Positions 1-11,150 of a stretch of DNA of 64,000 nt are shown here, piece after piece; the stretch's first letter is position 1, and each line of letters begins with the position of its first letter. The stretch is from Enhydrobacter aerosaccus. Its GTDB lineage: Bacteria > Pseudomonadota > Alphaproteobacteria > Reyranellales > Reyranellaceae. The position numbers were made by a program, and so were the translations under genes. The DNA lies in assembly GCF_900167455.1 (NCBI RefSeq), contig NZ_FUWJ01000001.1:1736001-1800000 (forward strand), given 5' to 3'. Under the pieces are notes generated by a model. That model was not told where the DNA came from. It was given only the letters and a program-made list of their open reading frames with translations, and made no database searches.

Positions 1-950
1 CGGCCCCCCTCTATGTCAAAGGACATAGCCAAGGCGAGTACGTATTCGATCACGGCTGGGCGCAGGCGTTCGAGCGGGCCGGCGGCCGGTATTATCCGAA
101 GCTGCAGGTCGCCGTCCCCTTCACCCCCGTGCCCGGCCCGCGTCTCCTCGTCCGCCCCGGCCCCCTGGCCGACCCCGTACGCGACGCCATGATCGACATG
201 CTGGCCAAGATTGCCGGCGACAACGGCATCAGTTCCGTCCATGTCACCTTCTGCAACGAGGCAGATTGGAATTCTTTCGGTGCACACGGCTGGCTGCAAC
301 GCATGGGCCAGCAGTATCACTGGCACAATCAGGGCTATCGCAGTTTCGACGACTTCCTGGCGGCGTTGTCCTCACGCAAGCGCAAGGCCATCCGCAAGGA
401 GCGCGAGTCGGTCCGACGCGAAGGCCTGACTGTCCGCCCTCTCACGGGCGCGGACATCAAGCCCGATCATTGGGACGCCTTTTTTGCGTTCTACATGGAT
501 ACCGGTGGTCGCAAGTGGGGCTCGCCGTATCTGACCAGGTCCTTCTTCGACATTCTCGGCACCACGATGTCCGACAAGGTGGTTCTCGTGATCGCCGAGG
601 CCGATGGTCGGCCGGTCGGTGGCGCTTTGAACCTCCTTGGCGCAGACACGCTCTATGGCCGCTATTGGGGCTGTTTGGAAAGCCATGCCTTCCTGCACTT
701 CGAGGCCTGCTATTATCAAGCCATCGACTTCGCCATCGAGCGTGGCCTGCAGCGCGTCGAGGCAGGCGCCCAGGGCGATCACAAGATCCAGCGCGGCTAC
801 CTTCCGGTTCCCACTTATTCCGCTCACTGGATCGTCGATCCCGGCTTTCGTCGCGCAGTCGACGACTATCTCAAGCGTGAACGCTCCGCCGTTCAGCAGG
901 AGATCGAAGGCCTGATGCAGTATTCGCCGTTCCGGAAGGAGAACGAATAG
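1..950 (+). CDS. FemAB-like GNAT N-acyltransferase (DUF482), 5' partial
   Basis: The frame is open from the window edge (first full codon at position 3) to the TAG ending at 950, so the 5' end lies outside. A GTG at 129 is internal, because conserved sequence (GHSQGEYVFDHGW, then RYYPKLQ) precedes it. The protein belongs to the peptidogalycan biosynthesis / DUF482 family of GNAT-fold acyltransferases, related to FemAB aminoacyl transferases. Typical motifs are FCNEADW, a basic RKRKAIRKER stretch after the FDDFLAALSS segment, YWGC, and the C-terminal GAQGDHKIQRGY block. The substrate is unknown for this family. It is probably cytosolic, as no membrane segment is seen. It converges on the clpA unit and is not part of that operon. 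Confidence 0.9.
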   Translation, partial: APLYVKGHSQGEYVFDHGWAQAFERAGGRYYPKLQVAVPFTPVPGPRLLVRPGPLADPVRDAMIDMLAKIAGDNGISSVHVTFCNEADWNSFGAHGWLQRMGQQYHWHNQGYRSFDDFLAALSSRKRKAIRKERESVRREGLTVRPLTGADIKPDHWDAFFAFYMDTGGRKWGSPYLTRSFFDILGTTMSDKVVLVIAEADGRPVGGALNLLGADTLYGRYWGCLESHAFLHFEACYYQAIDFAIERGLQRVEAGAQGDHKIQRGYLPVPTYSAHWIVDPGFRRAVDDYLKRERSAVQQEIEGLMQYSPFRKENE

Positions 951-1004
951 CGGCGATCACCTCACCGCGTCGTCGTCGATGCCGAAGCCTTGAGCTCCGG
1001 CCCG

Positions 1005-1177
1005 TCACTTCTTCTCGATCATCAATATTCCCAGGAAGAACACGACGAAGAAGATCGCTTGCTCGGTGAGACCAAGCGGCGCCTGCCAGCGCAGCTTGTC
1101 GATGATCAGGGTCGCCACCCAGAAGACCGCGGTGGCGAGCACCGCGGCCCGGAAGGCCAACCATAGCGGTCGGAACA

Positions 1178-1178
<1 letters not shown>
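1005..1178 (-). CDS. small membrane protein translationally coupled to clpA (57 aa)
   Basis: A 57-residue reading frame starts at the ATG 1178-1176. Its first base is the last base of the clpA TAA stop (TAATG), which suggests coupled re-initiation. The sequence begins MFRPLWLAFRAAV, contains a hydrophobic segment (AVLATAVFWVATLII) and a second one (AIFFVVFFLGILMI), and ends MIEKK. It would therefore be a two-span inner-membrane miniprotein with a basic tail. I do not recognise a family. The position as third gene after clpS and clpA suggests co-expression with the ClpAP protease. The reading frame itself is clear, but that it is a functional gene is an inference from the overlap and the hydrophobic pattern. 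Confidence 0.6.
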
Positions 1179-3499
<2,321 letters not shown>

Positions 3500-3526
3500 C
3501 GAACACCTCGACTTGGAAACGGACGG

Positions 3527-3949
3527 TTACTCTTTCTCCAGCGTACACTGCAGCGGATGTTGGTTCTTGCGCGCGTAGTCGACGGTCTGTGTCACCTTCG
3601 TCTCCGCGACCTCGTAAGTGTAGACCCCGCATATGCCCACGCCCTTCTGGTGGACGTGCAGCATGATCTGCGTAGCCTCTTCGCGAGTCTTCTGGAAGAT
3701 GTGCTGCAGGACATCGACGACAAATTCCATCGGCGTATAGTCGTCGTTCAGCATCAGCACCTTGTACATCGAAGGCTTCTTCGTGCGCGTCCGCGTCAGC
3801 GTCAAAGCGCCCGCACGTCCTTCTCCCTCTCCCTCCCCGTCGTCCCGGCGCGACGGCGGCTGTTGCGGCGGCCCGGCCGGCGGCTCGTCAGGGCCTCCCA
3901 GCCGGCGGCTCGCGAGGCGCCAGTCATATGCGATAGGAAGAGAGTGCAT
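3527..3949 (-). CDS. clpS: ATP-dependent Clp protease adaptor ClpS
   Basis: ClpS binds the ClpA N-domain and delivers N-degron substrates. The conserved core is the last 85 or so residues: [24 protein letters not shown], then the [23 protein letters not shown] segment, ending in an ALE-like tail. It contains the NDDYTPM substrate pocket and the conserved histidine of HVHQKG. Upstream is a low-complexity Pro/Gly/Glu-rich linker. The frame stays open to 4003, but a TATAAT box at 3986-3991 makes a start above it unlikely. ATG 3949, or ATG 3982 as an almost leaderless start, are the candidates. I chose 3949 because an AGAGGA lies 13 nt upstream. Either way the N-terminus is longer than in E. coli ClpS (106 residues). 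Confidence 0.93.
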   Translation of the reverse strand: MHSLPIAYDWRLASRRLGGPDEPPAGPPQQPPSRRDDGEGEGEGRAGALTLTRTRTKKPSMYKVLMLNDDYTPMEFVVDVLQHIFQKTREEATQIMLHVHQKGVGICGVYTYEVAETKVTQTVDYARKNQHPLQCTLEKE

Positions 3950-3985
3950 CGCCGTAATTTGATCCTCTATCGAACTCACCATGGA

Positions 3986-3991
3986 ATTATA
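3986..3991 (-). promoter_or_regulatory. candidate -10 box (TATAAT) of the clpS-clpA unit
   Basis: A perfect TATAAT on the minus strand lies just upstream of the likely clpS start. No convincing -35 element is visible 16-18 bp further up. Transcription from it would begin near 3979 and exclude the longest reading frame as the clpS start. Confidence 0.4.
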
Positions 3992-4012
3992 TAGGCACGA
4001 CAAGCGGTTCCG

Positions 4013-4732
4013 CTACCTCGGCTGCAAACCGTCCTTTCCCACGACCAGCATCCAGTGGTTTCCCTGGCCGCGCTGCACCGATTTCGAATCGAAACCGCGG
4101 CGGAACTCGGCCGGTTCCAGCTTGCGGGGGCGGTTGACAGGAATCTTAACGTTGTCCAACGCAAAGAGCTTCTCGGCAAACTTCACATTGGCGAAGCCGT
4201 CGGTCGGATAGTGATAGGCTTGAAAGCCCCAGACGCCGTTGCGGCACGACGCCACCGTCCACCAGAAGTCGTTGTCCGGCAGACGCAGCCCGTCGCGCGG
4301 CGGTCCGAAGGCAGCACTGGCCTGCAACAGCCCCATGAGGTCGCGGGTTTCGCCGGCATCCAGCAGGCGTTCGCCCTTCTTCATGCGCCACGGATTGAGC
4401 ACATCCGTACCGGACGAGGCCAGGATGTTGGTCAAATCTCCCTGATCGGCCAGAACACCGATATTGAGCCCCGCGGTTCCATCGGGCTGGAGGAAGATCT
4501 CGTAGGTACGGACCTGCTCTTCCCAAAGGGCATTGTACACCAGCCGGATGCGATTGCGTCCGCCCGGCGTGCATGCGGCGCGGATGTCGTCGCCGCCGAC
4601 ATAGCCGAACCAATTGAGGCTGCGCACGACCGGCATATCGACATTTCGATCTGCGCGTTGGGCGAACGCGTCCGTCGCGGAGGTTAGCGCCGCCAAGGCC
4701 ACACCAATCACCGACGCAAAACTCACTCTCAT
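4013..4732 (-). CDS. secreted hypothetical protein
   Basis: This is a 239-residue protein that I do not assign to a family. The ATG at 4732 is chosen because GGAGG sits 5-6 nt upstream and translation from it gives a clean signal peptide (MRVSFASVIGVALAAL, cleavage probably after AFA near residue 24). The frame runs open up to 4783, but the extra residues are basic and unlike a leader. The mature part contains WFGYVGGDDIRAAC, a second cysteine in VASCRNGVWGFQAYHYP, and a positively charged C-terminus. Two to three cysteines suggest a disulphide in the periplasm. It sits between clpS (same strand, downstream) and the divergent dacF-like gene. Confidence 0.75.
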   Translation of the reverse strand: MRVSFASVIGVALAALTSATDAFAQRADRNVDMPVVRSLNWFGYVGGDDIRAACTPGGRNRIRLVYNALWEEQVRTYEIFLQPDGTAGLNIGVLADQGDLTNILASSGTDVLNPWRMKKGERLLDAGETRDLMGLLQASAAFGPPRDGLRLPDNDFWWTVASCRNGVWGFQAYHYPTDGFANVKFAEKLFALDNVKIPVNRPRKLEPAEFRRGFDSKSVQRGQGNHWMLVVGKDGLQPR

Positions 4733-4899
4733 CAATCCCTCCGCTACTCGTCGCCCTTGCAGTTTCCGAACCAACTGCGGCAATAGCGCGGCTGTTGAAA
4801 AGTTGCACAGGCGACGGAACTTTAGTAATCTTGAAAAAACTGCCTCAACCCCTTGGCAGAGAACGACAAAATCAATCGTAAACGTATGGCGTTTTTGAG

Positions 4900-6297
4900 A
4901 TGACCCTCCCCCTCAGGCGCTGTGCGGTCAACCTGACTTGGGTTGCCGTCTGCATTTCCTTTCTTTCGTTCATTTTTGTCGCGACGGCCGGAGCCCAAGG
5001 TCCCTCGACACAGTCGCGTGCGGCTCCTCCGCCCAAGGTTCGCAGCGTCGCCAAGGTGCGCCATGCTTCGTCCTGGGTTGCCAATCCAAACGTCAACGGA
5101 AAGGACTCCTACCTGATCGTTGACGCGAGCAGTGGACGAGAGCTCGCCTCGGATCAGCCCGACAGTCCACGCCATCCGGCGTCCCTGACCAAGTTGATGA
5201 CGCTGTATCTGACATTCTCCGCCCTCGACTCGGGTCGGCTGTCATTGGGGGATGCGCTTCCAGTCTCGGTCACCGCCGCCAATGCGCCGCCGACGAAGAT
5301 GGGCATGCAGCCTGGTGGCACCGTCGTGGTCCGCGATGCCATCATGGGATTGGTCACCCGCTCGGCCAACGACGCTGCCGTATTGCTGGGAGAGACCCTG
5401 GGCGGCGACGAAGAGAGTTTTGCCCGGATGATGACGCAGAAGGCGCGTCAGCTCGGCATGAGTTCGACGGTTTTCCGCAACGCCTCCGGGTTGCCGAACC
5501 GGGAGCAGGTAACCACCGCGCGTGACATGGCGAAGCTCGCCAACGCTCTTTTGCGGGATTTCCCGCACTATTACCCGGTCTTTTCCGTCCAGAGTTATGT
5601 CTATCACGGCCGGCCTCTCGACAATCACAACCATATGCTCGGCAATTACCCGGGGGCCGACGGATTGAAGACCGGATACACGGCCGCTTCCGGCTTCAAC
5701 CTGGTCATGTCGGCGATACGCGACAACCGTCGCCTCATCGGCGTCGTGATGGGAGGTGACAGCCCCGTTCAACGCGATCGGCTGATGGCGGAGCTCATGG
5801 ATCGGGGCTTTGCCAGCGCCCAGGCGATGAACCTGTCGCCGTGGACCTCCCCGCGCACGCCTCCGTCCGCTCGCTATTCCGCCGCCAATTTCGTTCCGGG
5901 TTCAGCGATTCCCGTCGTTCAGGCCGTGCGAGCCGAACAGAGTGTTGCCCCTGCAGTGCAACCCGCTGCCGCGGTGCGCGTCGCAAGCGCCGCCGCGACC
6001 ATCGAGAACACTACGCCCCCGGTAGGAAGCTGGGTGATCCAGGTCGGGTCCTTTGCCGATGCTCGATCGGCCCAACTTGCCCTTGAACGCGCCACGGCAA
6101 TCCTGCCCGACGTCATCCGTGCCCATGGCGCTGCAACCGTCGATGAAGTGCAAATGGCACAGAAGACATTCCACCGCGCTCGACTGACCAACCTCTCCCA
6201 GGGCGAAGCGATTGATGGCTGCAAGCGCTTGGAGCAGCGGAAGATCTACTGCTCTGCGCTTCAGGTCACGGCCTGGAATACGCCGGGGGCGCGCTGA
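4900..6297 (+). CDS. D-alanyl-D-alanine carboxypeptidase (S11 family) with SPOR domain
   Basis: This 465-residue penicillin-binding protein trims the terminal D-Ala of peptidoglycan pentapeptides in the periplasm. A signal peptide covers about residues 1-32 (WVAVCISFLSFIFVATAGAQ). The serine D,D-peptidase motifs are all present: SLTK at 95-98 with nucleophile Ser95, SAN at 155-157, and KTG at 257-259. A Pro/Ala-rich linker (about 310-375) leads to a C-terminal SPOR domain (about 376-460, GSWVIQVGSFAD) that binds denuded glycan strands at the septum. This DacF/DacC-like architecture with a C-terminal SPOR domain is common in alphaproteobacteria. Its 3' end overlaps the convergent GGCT-like gene by 32 bp. 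Confidence 0.95.
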   Translation: MTLPLRRCAVNLTWVAVCISFLSFIFVATAGAQGPSTQSRAAPPPKVRSVAKVRHASSWVANPNVNGKDSYLIVDASSGRELASDQPDSPRHPASLTKLMTLYLTFSALDSGRLSLGDALPVSVTAANAPPTKMGMQPGGTVVVRDAIMGLVTRSANDAAVLLGETLGGDEESFARMMTQKARQLGMSSTVFRNASGLPNREQVTTARDMAKLANALLRDFPHYYPVFSVQSYVYHGRPLDNHNHMLGNYPGADGLKTGYTAASGFNLVMSAIRDNRRLIGVVMGGDSPVQRDRLMAELMDRGFASAQAMNLSPWTSPRTPPSARYSAANFVPGSAIPVVQAVRAEQSVAPAVQPAAAVRVASAAATIENTTPPVGSWVIQVGSFADARSAQLALERATAILPDVIRAHGAATVDEVQMAQKTFHRARLTNLSQGEAIDGCKRLEQRKIYCSALQVTAWNTPGAR

Positions 6298-6700
6298 GCG
6301 CCGCTCGCACGCGACTGATGAATGCGCGCTTCGCCTGCAGCTGCCATTGGTGCAGATCCCAGACGTCGCGACTTGGCTGCAAGCGGGACTTCACAGGCTC
6401 GAATACGGAAACCACGGTCGTGACGCCGCCCAGTTTCACCTTAAGGGGTGCAATCCGATAGCCGGGCCCCTCGTACCGGGCCAGCCGCTCGATATCGCGC
6501 TGGCTTAGACCGCTGACCACGGCCCCGACAACCTCGGCCCGCGCATCCGGTACCACGATCGGGTAACTCCCGCCCTGCACGCGCCACCGGGCATGGCCGG
6601 GCAAAATCGCCCGCTGGAACATCCCGGGCGCCATCCGGCGCCCCAGCACCAGGGCGGTCACGTCGGGATCAAGCAGCGTCCCGTAGAAGAAGAAGCGCAT
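6266..6700 (-). CDS. gamma-glutamylcyclotransferase-family protein
   Basis: This 144-residue protein begins [14 protein letters not shown], the YGTL substrate-binding loop of the GGCT/AIG2 fold. A conserved glutamate follows in RYEGPGYR, the usual catalytic acid position. The start at 6700 overlaps the stop of the upstream phosphomannomutase (TGATG), so the two are translationally coupled. A longer open frame up to 6853 lies inside the mutase gene and is not used. Its role next to sugar-nucleotide genes is unclear. Proteins of this fold act on gamma-glutamyl or related amine adducts, and the actual substrate cannot be read from sequence. Confidence 0.85.
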   Translation of the reverse strand: MRFFFYGTLLDPDVTALVLGRRMAPGMFQRAILPGHARWRVQGGSYPIVVPDARAEVVGAVVSGLSQRDIERLARYEGPGYRIAPLKVKLGGVTTVVSVFEPVKSRLQPSRDVWDLHQWQLQAKRAFISRVRAALSAPPAYSRP

Positions 6701-8100
6701 CAGTGGCCAGCCGAGGCCTCGTCCGGCAGGCTGACGCCGCTTTGCGCCAGAGCCGTCTTGAGGTCGTTCTTGAGCCGCTCCAGCCCAGCCTCGTTCGCGC
6801 TTTCGCACCGGGCCACGAGAACAGCCTGGGTGTTCGAGGCCCGCAGCAGCCACCAGCCGTCCGGCGTGCTCACGCGCACGCCGTCGATGTCGTTGAGCTT
6901 GGCACCGGCCTGCTTGAGCCGCTCCCTCACCTCTTCGACGATCTTGAACTTGCGCTCCTCAGGGCAATCGAAGCGCAGTTCGGGCGTATTCACCAGTTGA
7001 GGCAGCTTGTCCCGCATCTCGGCAAGGCTTTCGCGCCCGTTGGCGACGATGTTCAACAGCCTGAGGGCACAATAAAGCGCGTCATCGAAACCGAAGAACG
7101 TGTCGGCGAAGAAGACATGTCCGCTCATCTCGCCGGCCAGCGGCGCCTTGAGCTCTGCCATCTTGGTCTTGATCAGCGAGTGCCCGGTCTTCCACATCAA
7201 GGGCGTTCCGCCGGCGCGCAAGATCTCGTCGAACAGGGCCTGGCTTGCCTTGACGTCGGCGATGATGGTCGCACCGGGCCGCTCCTTCAGCACATCGCGC
7301 GCCCAGAGGATCATGAGCTGATCGCCCCACAGGATGCGGCCCTTGCCGTCGACTGCACCGATGCGATCGCCATCGCCATCGAACGCGATACCGAGATCAC
7401 ATCCGCGGCGGCGCACTTCGGCGATCAACTGTTCGAGATTCTTCGGCACAGTCGGATCGGGATGATGCGCAGGAAAGGTACCGTCCACCTGTTCGTTGAG
7501 AACGAAATGCTCGCCCGGCAATTTCTCCACGACAGCGCGTATCGATACGCCGACCGCGCCGTTACCCGTGTCCCAAGCCACCTTGAGCTTTCGACCGGGT
7601 TTCACATCCTTCAGAAGACGGGCGGCATAGTCGGGAAGAATGTTCCTCTCCTCCACGCTGCCCTGCCCGGACTCGAAGTCTCCCTTCGCCGAGAGTTCGC
7701 CCAGCTTCAGGATGTCGGCTCCGAAGAAGGACTTCTTGCCCATCATCATCTTGAAGCCGTTGTAGTCCGGCGGGTTGTGCGAGCCCGTGATCTGGATGCC
7801 GCCATCGGCGTCGAGGTGCCAGACCGCGAAATAGAGCATCGGCGTTGCCGCCAAGCCGATATTGACGACATTGACGCCCGCCGCCGTTAGTCCCTCGATG
7901 CACGCGGCGGCAAGTTCCGGGGAACTCAGCCGGCCATCGTATCCGAGCGCAACGCGCTTGCCGCCCTTGCGCCGGACCATCGTGCCGAAGCTGCGGCCGA
8001 TGGCGCGCGCGTCGGCGGGGTGCAACGTCTTTCCGACGACTCCTCGAATGTCGTATTCGCGCAGGATGGTCGAATCGAACTTATGGGCCGTTGGGCTCAT
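6700..8100 (-). CDS. phosphomannomutase/phosphoglucomutase
   Basis: This 466-residue alpha-D-phosphohexomutase interconverts hexose 6- and 1-phosphates, supplying mannose-1-P or glucose-1-P for polysaccharide synthesis. The active-site loop TGSHNP carries the phosphoserine (Ser107). The metal-binding loop DGDGDR is at 241-246, the sugar-binding loop GEMSGH at 323-328, and a phosphate-binding RASNTQAV segment is near the C-terminus. This is the AlgC-type architecture. It lies in a minus-strand block after galU and ugd, which together make UDP-glucose and UDP-glucuronate. The symbol is left blank because AlgC, ManB and Pgm assignments cannot be separated here. Confidence 0.95.
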   Translation of the reverse strand: MSPTAHKFDSTILREYDIRGVVGKTLHPADARAIGRSFGTMVRRKGGKRVALGYDGRLSSPELAAACIEGLTAAGVNVVNIGLAATPMLYFAVWHLDADGGIQITGSHNPPDYNGFKMMMGKKSFFGADILKLGELSAKGDFESGQGSVEERNILPDYAARLLKDVKPGRKLKVAWDTGNGAVGVSIRAVVEKLPGEHFVLNEQVDGTFPAHHPDPTVPKNLEQLIAEVRRRGCDLGIAFDGDGDRIGAVDGKGRILWGDQLMILWARDVLKERPGATIIADVKASQALFDEILRAGGTPLMWKTGHSLIKTKMAELKAPLAGEMSGHVFFADTFFGFDDALYCALRLLNIVANGRESLAEMRDKLPQLVNTPELRFDCPEERKFKIVEEVRERLKQAGAKLNDIDGVRVSTPDGWWLLRASNTQAVLVARCESANEAGLERLKNDLKTALAQSGVSLPDEASAGH

Positions 8101-8129
8101 TGAAGGCTCCGCAAAACAGGGCGTGAGGA

Positions 8130-9446
8130 TCAGGTGCGCGGGCGGGGTCGACCGACCCCTTCATAACTGAAGCCGAGCCCGCGCATTTCTTCCGGATCGA
8201 AGATATTGCGAAGGTCGACGATGCGGGGCTGGCGCATCGCCTCCTTAATACGACGGGGATCAAGGCCGCGAAACTCATGCCACTCCGTGATCACAACCAG
8301 GACGTCGGCCTGCGTTGCGGCCTCGTAAGCCGTCTTCGCGAAGGTGACGCCTGACAGCAGCTTGGCCGCTTCGGTCATGCCTTCCGGATCGAAGGCCACG
8401 ATCTTGGCGCCTGCCGCTTGCAGGGCTGGTACAATATCAAGGGATGGCGCGTCGCGCATATCGTCCGTGTTCGGCTTGAAGGTCAGTCCCAGCACACCGA
8501 CGGTGAGCCCGGCGACCGATCCGCCGCAGAAGTCGATGACCTTGCGCGCCATCTTCTTCTTGCGGGCATTATTCACCTCGATCACCTGTTCCACGATCGT
8601 CTGCGCGGCGCCGACTTCACGGCCCGTATGGGCAAAGGCCAATGTATCCTTTGGAAAACAGGAGCCGCCGAAACCGGGGCCTGGGTGCAGGAACTTGCGG
8701 CCGATACGTCCGTCGAGCCCGATGCCCCGAGCCACGTCGTGCACGTCGGCACCGACCTTTTCGCACAGGTCGGCAATCTCGTTGATGAAGGTAATCTTGG
8801 TCGCCAGAAAGGCGTTACCGGCGTACTTGGTGATCTCGGCGGTCTCGATATTCGTGAACACCATCGGCGTCTGGATCAGATTCAGCGGCCTGTAGATCGC
8901 GGCCATGACGTCCCGCGCCCGCTCGCTCTCGACGCCGATCACCACCCGATCCGGCTTCATGAAATCCTCGATCGCCGCGCCCTCGCGCAGGAACTCGGGG
9001 TTCGAGGCGACGTCGAACTGACCGGAGGGTTGAGCCTCCCGAATGATACGCGCCACCTCTCGCCCGGTTCCAACCGGCACTGTCGACTTGGTGACGACGA
9101 CCGTATAACCGGTGATCGCCTTCGCGATCTCGGCGGCAGCGGCGTAGACGTAGGTCAGATCGGCATAGCCGTCGCCGCGACGAGTGGGCGTTCCGACCGC
9201 GATAAAGACGGCATCGGCATTGCCCACGGCGTCCGCGAGGCTGGTGCCGAACTCCAGCCGCCCGGCTCGCACATTGTCGGCCACCAGCCGGTCGAGGCCA
9301 GGTTCATAGATCGGAATCTCGCCGCGTCGCAGCCGGGCGATCTTGTCCGCATCCTTGTCGACGCAGAACACGTCGTGGCCGAACTGTGCGAAGCAGGCGC
9401 CAGAGACCAGGCCGACATAGCCCGATCCAATCATCGCAATGCGCAT
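8130..9446 (-). CDS. ugd: UDP-glucose 6-dehydrogenase
   Basis: This 438-residue enzyme oxidises UDP-glucose to UDP-glucuronate with two NAD+. The Rossmann motif is [14 protein letters not shown] (from residue 7). The catalytic cysteine sits in [14 protein letters not shown] (Cys263), and the KSTVPVGTG loop is near 120. The UDP-binding C-terminal domain includes [16 protein letters not shown]. Full length for the family. Only 3 bp separate it from the upstream galU, and the mutase follows 29 bp downstream, so the three probably form one transcript for exopolysaccharide or LPS precursors. Confidence 0.97.
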   Translation of the reverse strand: MRIAMIGSGYVGLVSGACFAQFGHDVFCVDKDADKIARLRRGEIPIYEPGLDRLVADNVRAGRLEFGTSLADAVGNADAVFIAVGTPTRRGDGYADLTYVYAAAAEIAKAITGYTVVVTKSTVPVGTGREVARIIREAQPSGQFDVASNPEFLREGAAIEDFMKPDRVVIGVESERARDVMAAIYRPLNLIQTPMVFTNIETAEITKYAGNAFLATKITFINEIADLCEKVGADVHDVARGIGLDGRIGRKFLHPGPGFGGSCFPKDTLAFAHTGREVGAAQTIVEQVIEVNNARKKKMARKVIDFCGGSVAGLTVGVLGLTFKPNTDDMRDAPSLDIVPALQAAGAKIVAFDPEGMTEAAKLLSGVTFAKTAYEAATQADVLVVITEWHEFRGLDPRRIKEAMRQPRIVDLRNIFDPEEMRGLGFSYEGVGRPRPRT

Positions 9447-9449
9447 CGT

Positions 9450-10334
9450 TCAGCCCTTCAGAAGCCTTTCGAGAAGCTTGCGCGTCTCGGTCGAGGTGTC
9501 GGCGCGGTGAAGCGCTACGGCTACGTTCGCTTCCAGGAAGCCCAGGCGATTGCCGCAATCGTACCGGCCGCCGGTGTAGCGCATGGCGTGGAAAGGCTGG
9601 TTGCCGATCATCTTCGCCATCGCATCCGTCAGCTGGATCTCACCACCGGCACCGGTTTCGTGCTTGTCGAGATGATCGAACACTTCCGGAAGCACGACGC
9701 TTCGACCGATCCAGGCGAGCGTCGATGGTGCTTCCTCCGGCTTGGGCTTCTCCACGATACCCGTCATCTCGGCCAAGCCGCCCTTCTCTTCCTTGACCGC
9801 GACGATGCCGTAGCTCTTGGTTTGCTCGCGCGGCACGTCCATCACGGCGACGACATTTCCGCCGGTCTTTTCATAGGCCGCAACCAGCTGCGCCGTGCAG
9901 GTCGGTGAACTGATCATCAGCTCGTCCGGAAGCAGCACCGCGAAAGGCTCGCGGCCGACCCAGTGCCTGGCGCACCACACGGCGTGGCCGAGACCGAGGG
10001 GGCGCTGCTGGCGCGTAAAGACGGCGTTCCCGGGTTTGATCGTGGCTCCTTGGGTCTGCTTCAGCTCCGGAGCCTTTCGCCGCTGCTCGAGAGTCATCTC
10101 GAGCTCGTACGCGTGATCGAAATGATCCTCGAGCGCGCCCTTGTTGCGGCCGGTCACGAAGATGAACTCGTCGATCCCGGCATCCAGACACTCTTCGATG
10201 GCGTACTGGATCAGCGGCCGGTCGACGACCGTCAGCATCTCCTTTGGCATCGCTTTGGTTGCGGGCAGAAAGCGGGTGCCCAATCCGGCCACTGGCAGGA
10301 CGGCTTTACGGACGCGCTGCACCATACTCGTCAA
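9450..10334 (-). CDS. galU: UTP-glucose-1-phosphate uridylyltransferase
   Basis: This 294-residue nucleotidyltransferase makes UDP-glucose from UTP and glucose-1-phosphate. The signature VLPVAGLGTRFLPATKAMPKEML lies near the N-terminus, with the EMLTVVDRPLIQYAIEE continuation. The VLLPDE metal-binding segment and GTGGEIQLTDA-like block (here GAGGEIQLTDAM) follow. It is the first gene of the galU-ugd-mutase block. About 108 bp separate it from the upstream J-protein gene, so it may have its own promoter. The AT-rich stretch at about 10345-10375 is the best place for one, although no clear -35/-10 pair is visible. ATG 10325 (MVQRVRK) is an alternative start. Confidence 0.96.
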   Translation of the reverse strand: MTSMVQRVRKAVLPVAGLGTRFLPATKAMPKEMLTVVDRPLIQYAIEECLDAGIDEFIFVTGRNKGALEDHFDHAYELEMTLEQRRKAPELKQTQGATIKPGNAVFTRQQRPLGLGHAVWCARHWVGREPFAVLLPDELMISSPTCTAQLVAAYEKTGGNVVAVMDVPREQTKSYGIVAVKEEKGGLAEMTGIVEKPKPEEAPSTLAWIGRSVVLPEVFDHLDKHETGAGGEIQLTDAMAKMIGNQPFHAMRYTGGRYDCGNRLGFLEANVAVALHRADTSTETRKLLERLLKG

Positions 10335-10442
10335 CCTCGCCCAGGTTCATATTTATTAAGCCGTATCAATAGTTTGACCGGGTCGCCCACGGTAGCGGGC
10401 GGCGGCGGTTGATGCCACAGCCAGGAAGACCCGGCAAGGTGC

Positions 10443-11147
10443 TTAGCCAAGGAGAACATCCTTCGCCCTGTTGATCCTCGCCGCCAGGTCGGCGCTGCCG
10501 CCAACATCAGGATGCACGCGCTGGATCAGCCGCCGGTGCGCCGAACGGACTTCTTCGGGCGTCGCGCCTTCCGTCAGGCCAAGGACGTCGAGCGCCTCCC
10601 GCCGGCTCATGTCGGCCCTGGGAGAATTTGGTGACGATTGCTCCGAATGACGCCAGGCCGATCCGAGGCGGCGATCGAGGTAGGCTTCCAGCACCCGCAA
10701 TGAATCCGCATCGCTCGCGATCTCACGGCGCAAAACGAGCAGATCGGTCTCCGCCAAACTATCCAGCGTGCGCCCCGAGAAGCGGCCAGCGACGACGGCG
10801 CCGCCAACATCGCCGGTGGCATGCTCGATCCAGGCGCGCAGGAAGGCCGTCCGGACCTCGGTTCGTTGTCCGGCCCCCGGTGAACTGAAGCCGCTCGTCG
10901 ACCGACGCCTCAACCACCGGGGAACCAGCGTGGTCGCGATCAGCACGGCCAGCCCGAGCAACTCGGGCAATATCTCGGGAACGAGACGGACCGAGAAGAC
11001 CAGCACGACGCCCAGGGCGACCGCCGCAAGCGCAAAAAGACCACGTCGCAGGCCACGGCCAAGCGCCGACGGATTGGCGCCCAGAAACCAGTTGAGGGCG
11101 AGAATGATTGCCGCCAGCCCGCCGATCGCGAGAAAGACGGCAGCCAT
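10443..11147 (-). CDS. membrane-anchored J-domain protein
   Basis: This 234-residue protein has an N-terminal membrane segment (about 2-23), one or two further hydrophobic spans (about 36-76), and a C-terminal J domain (about 181-234) with the HPD tripeptide at 212-214. J domains stimulate the ATPase of DnaK/Hsp70. The layout, a membrane anchor followed by a short terminal J domain, resembles alphaproteobacterial relatives of mitochondrial Tim14/Pam18. It begins 3 bp after mltG ends and is probably the last gene of the fabD-to-mltG transcript. The partner and the process it serves are unknown. Confidence 0.85.
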   Translation of the reverse strand: MAAVFLAIGGLAAIILALNWFLGANPSALGRGLRRGLFALAAVALGVVLVFSVRLVPEILPELLGLAVLIATTLVPRWLRRRSTSGFSSPGAGQRTEVRTAFLRAWIEHATGDVGGAVVAGRFSGRTLDSLAETDLLVLRREIASDADSLRVLEAYLDRRLGSAWRHSEQSSPNSPRADMSRREALDVLGLTEGATPEEVRSAHRRLIQRVHPDVGGSADLAARINRAKDVLLG

Positions 11148-11150
11148 GCG

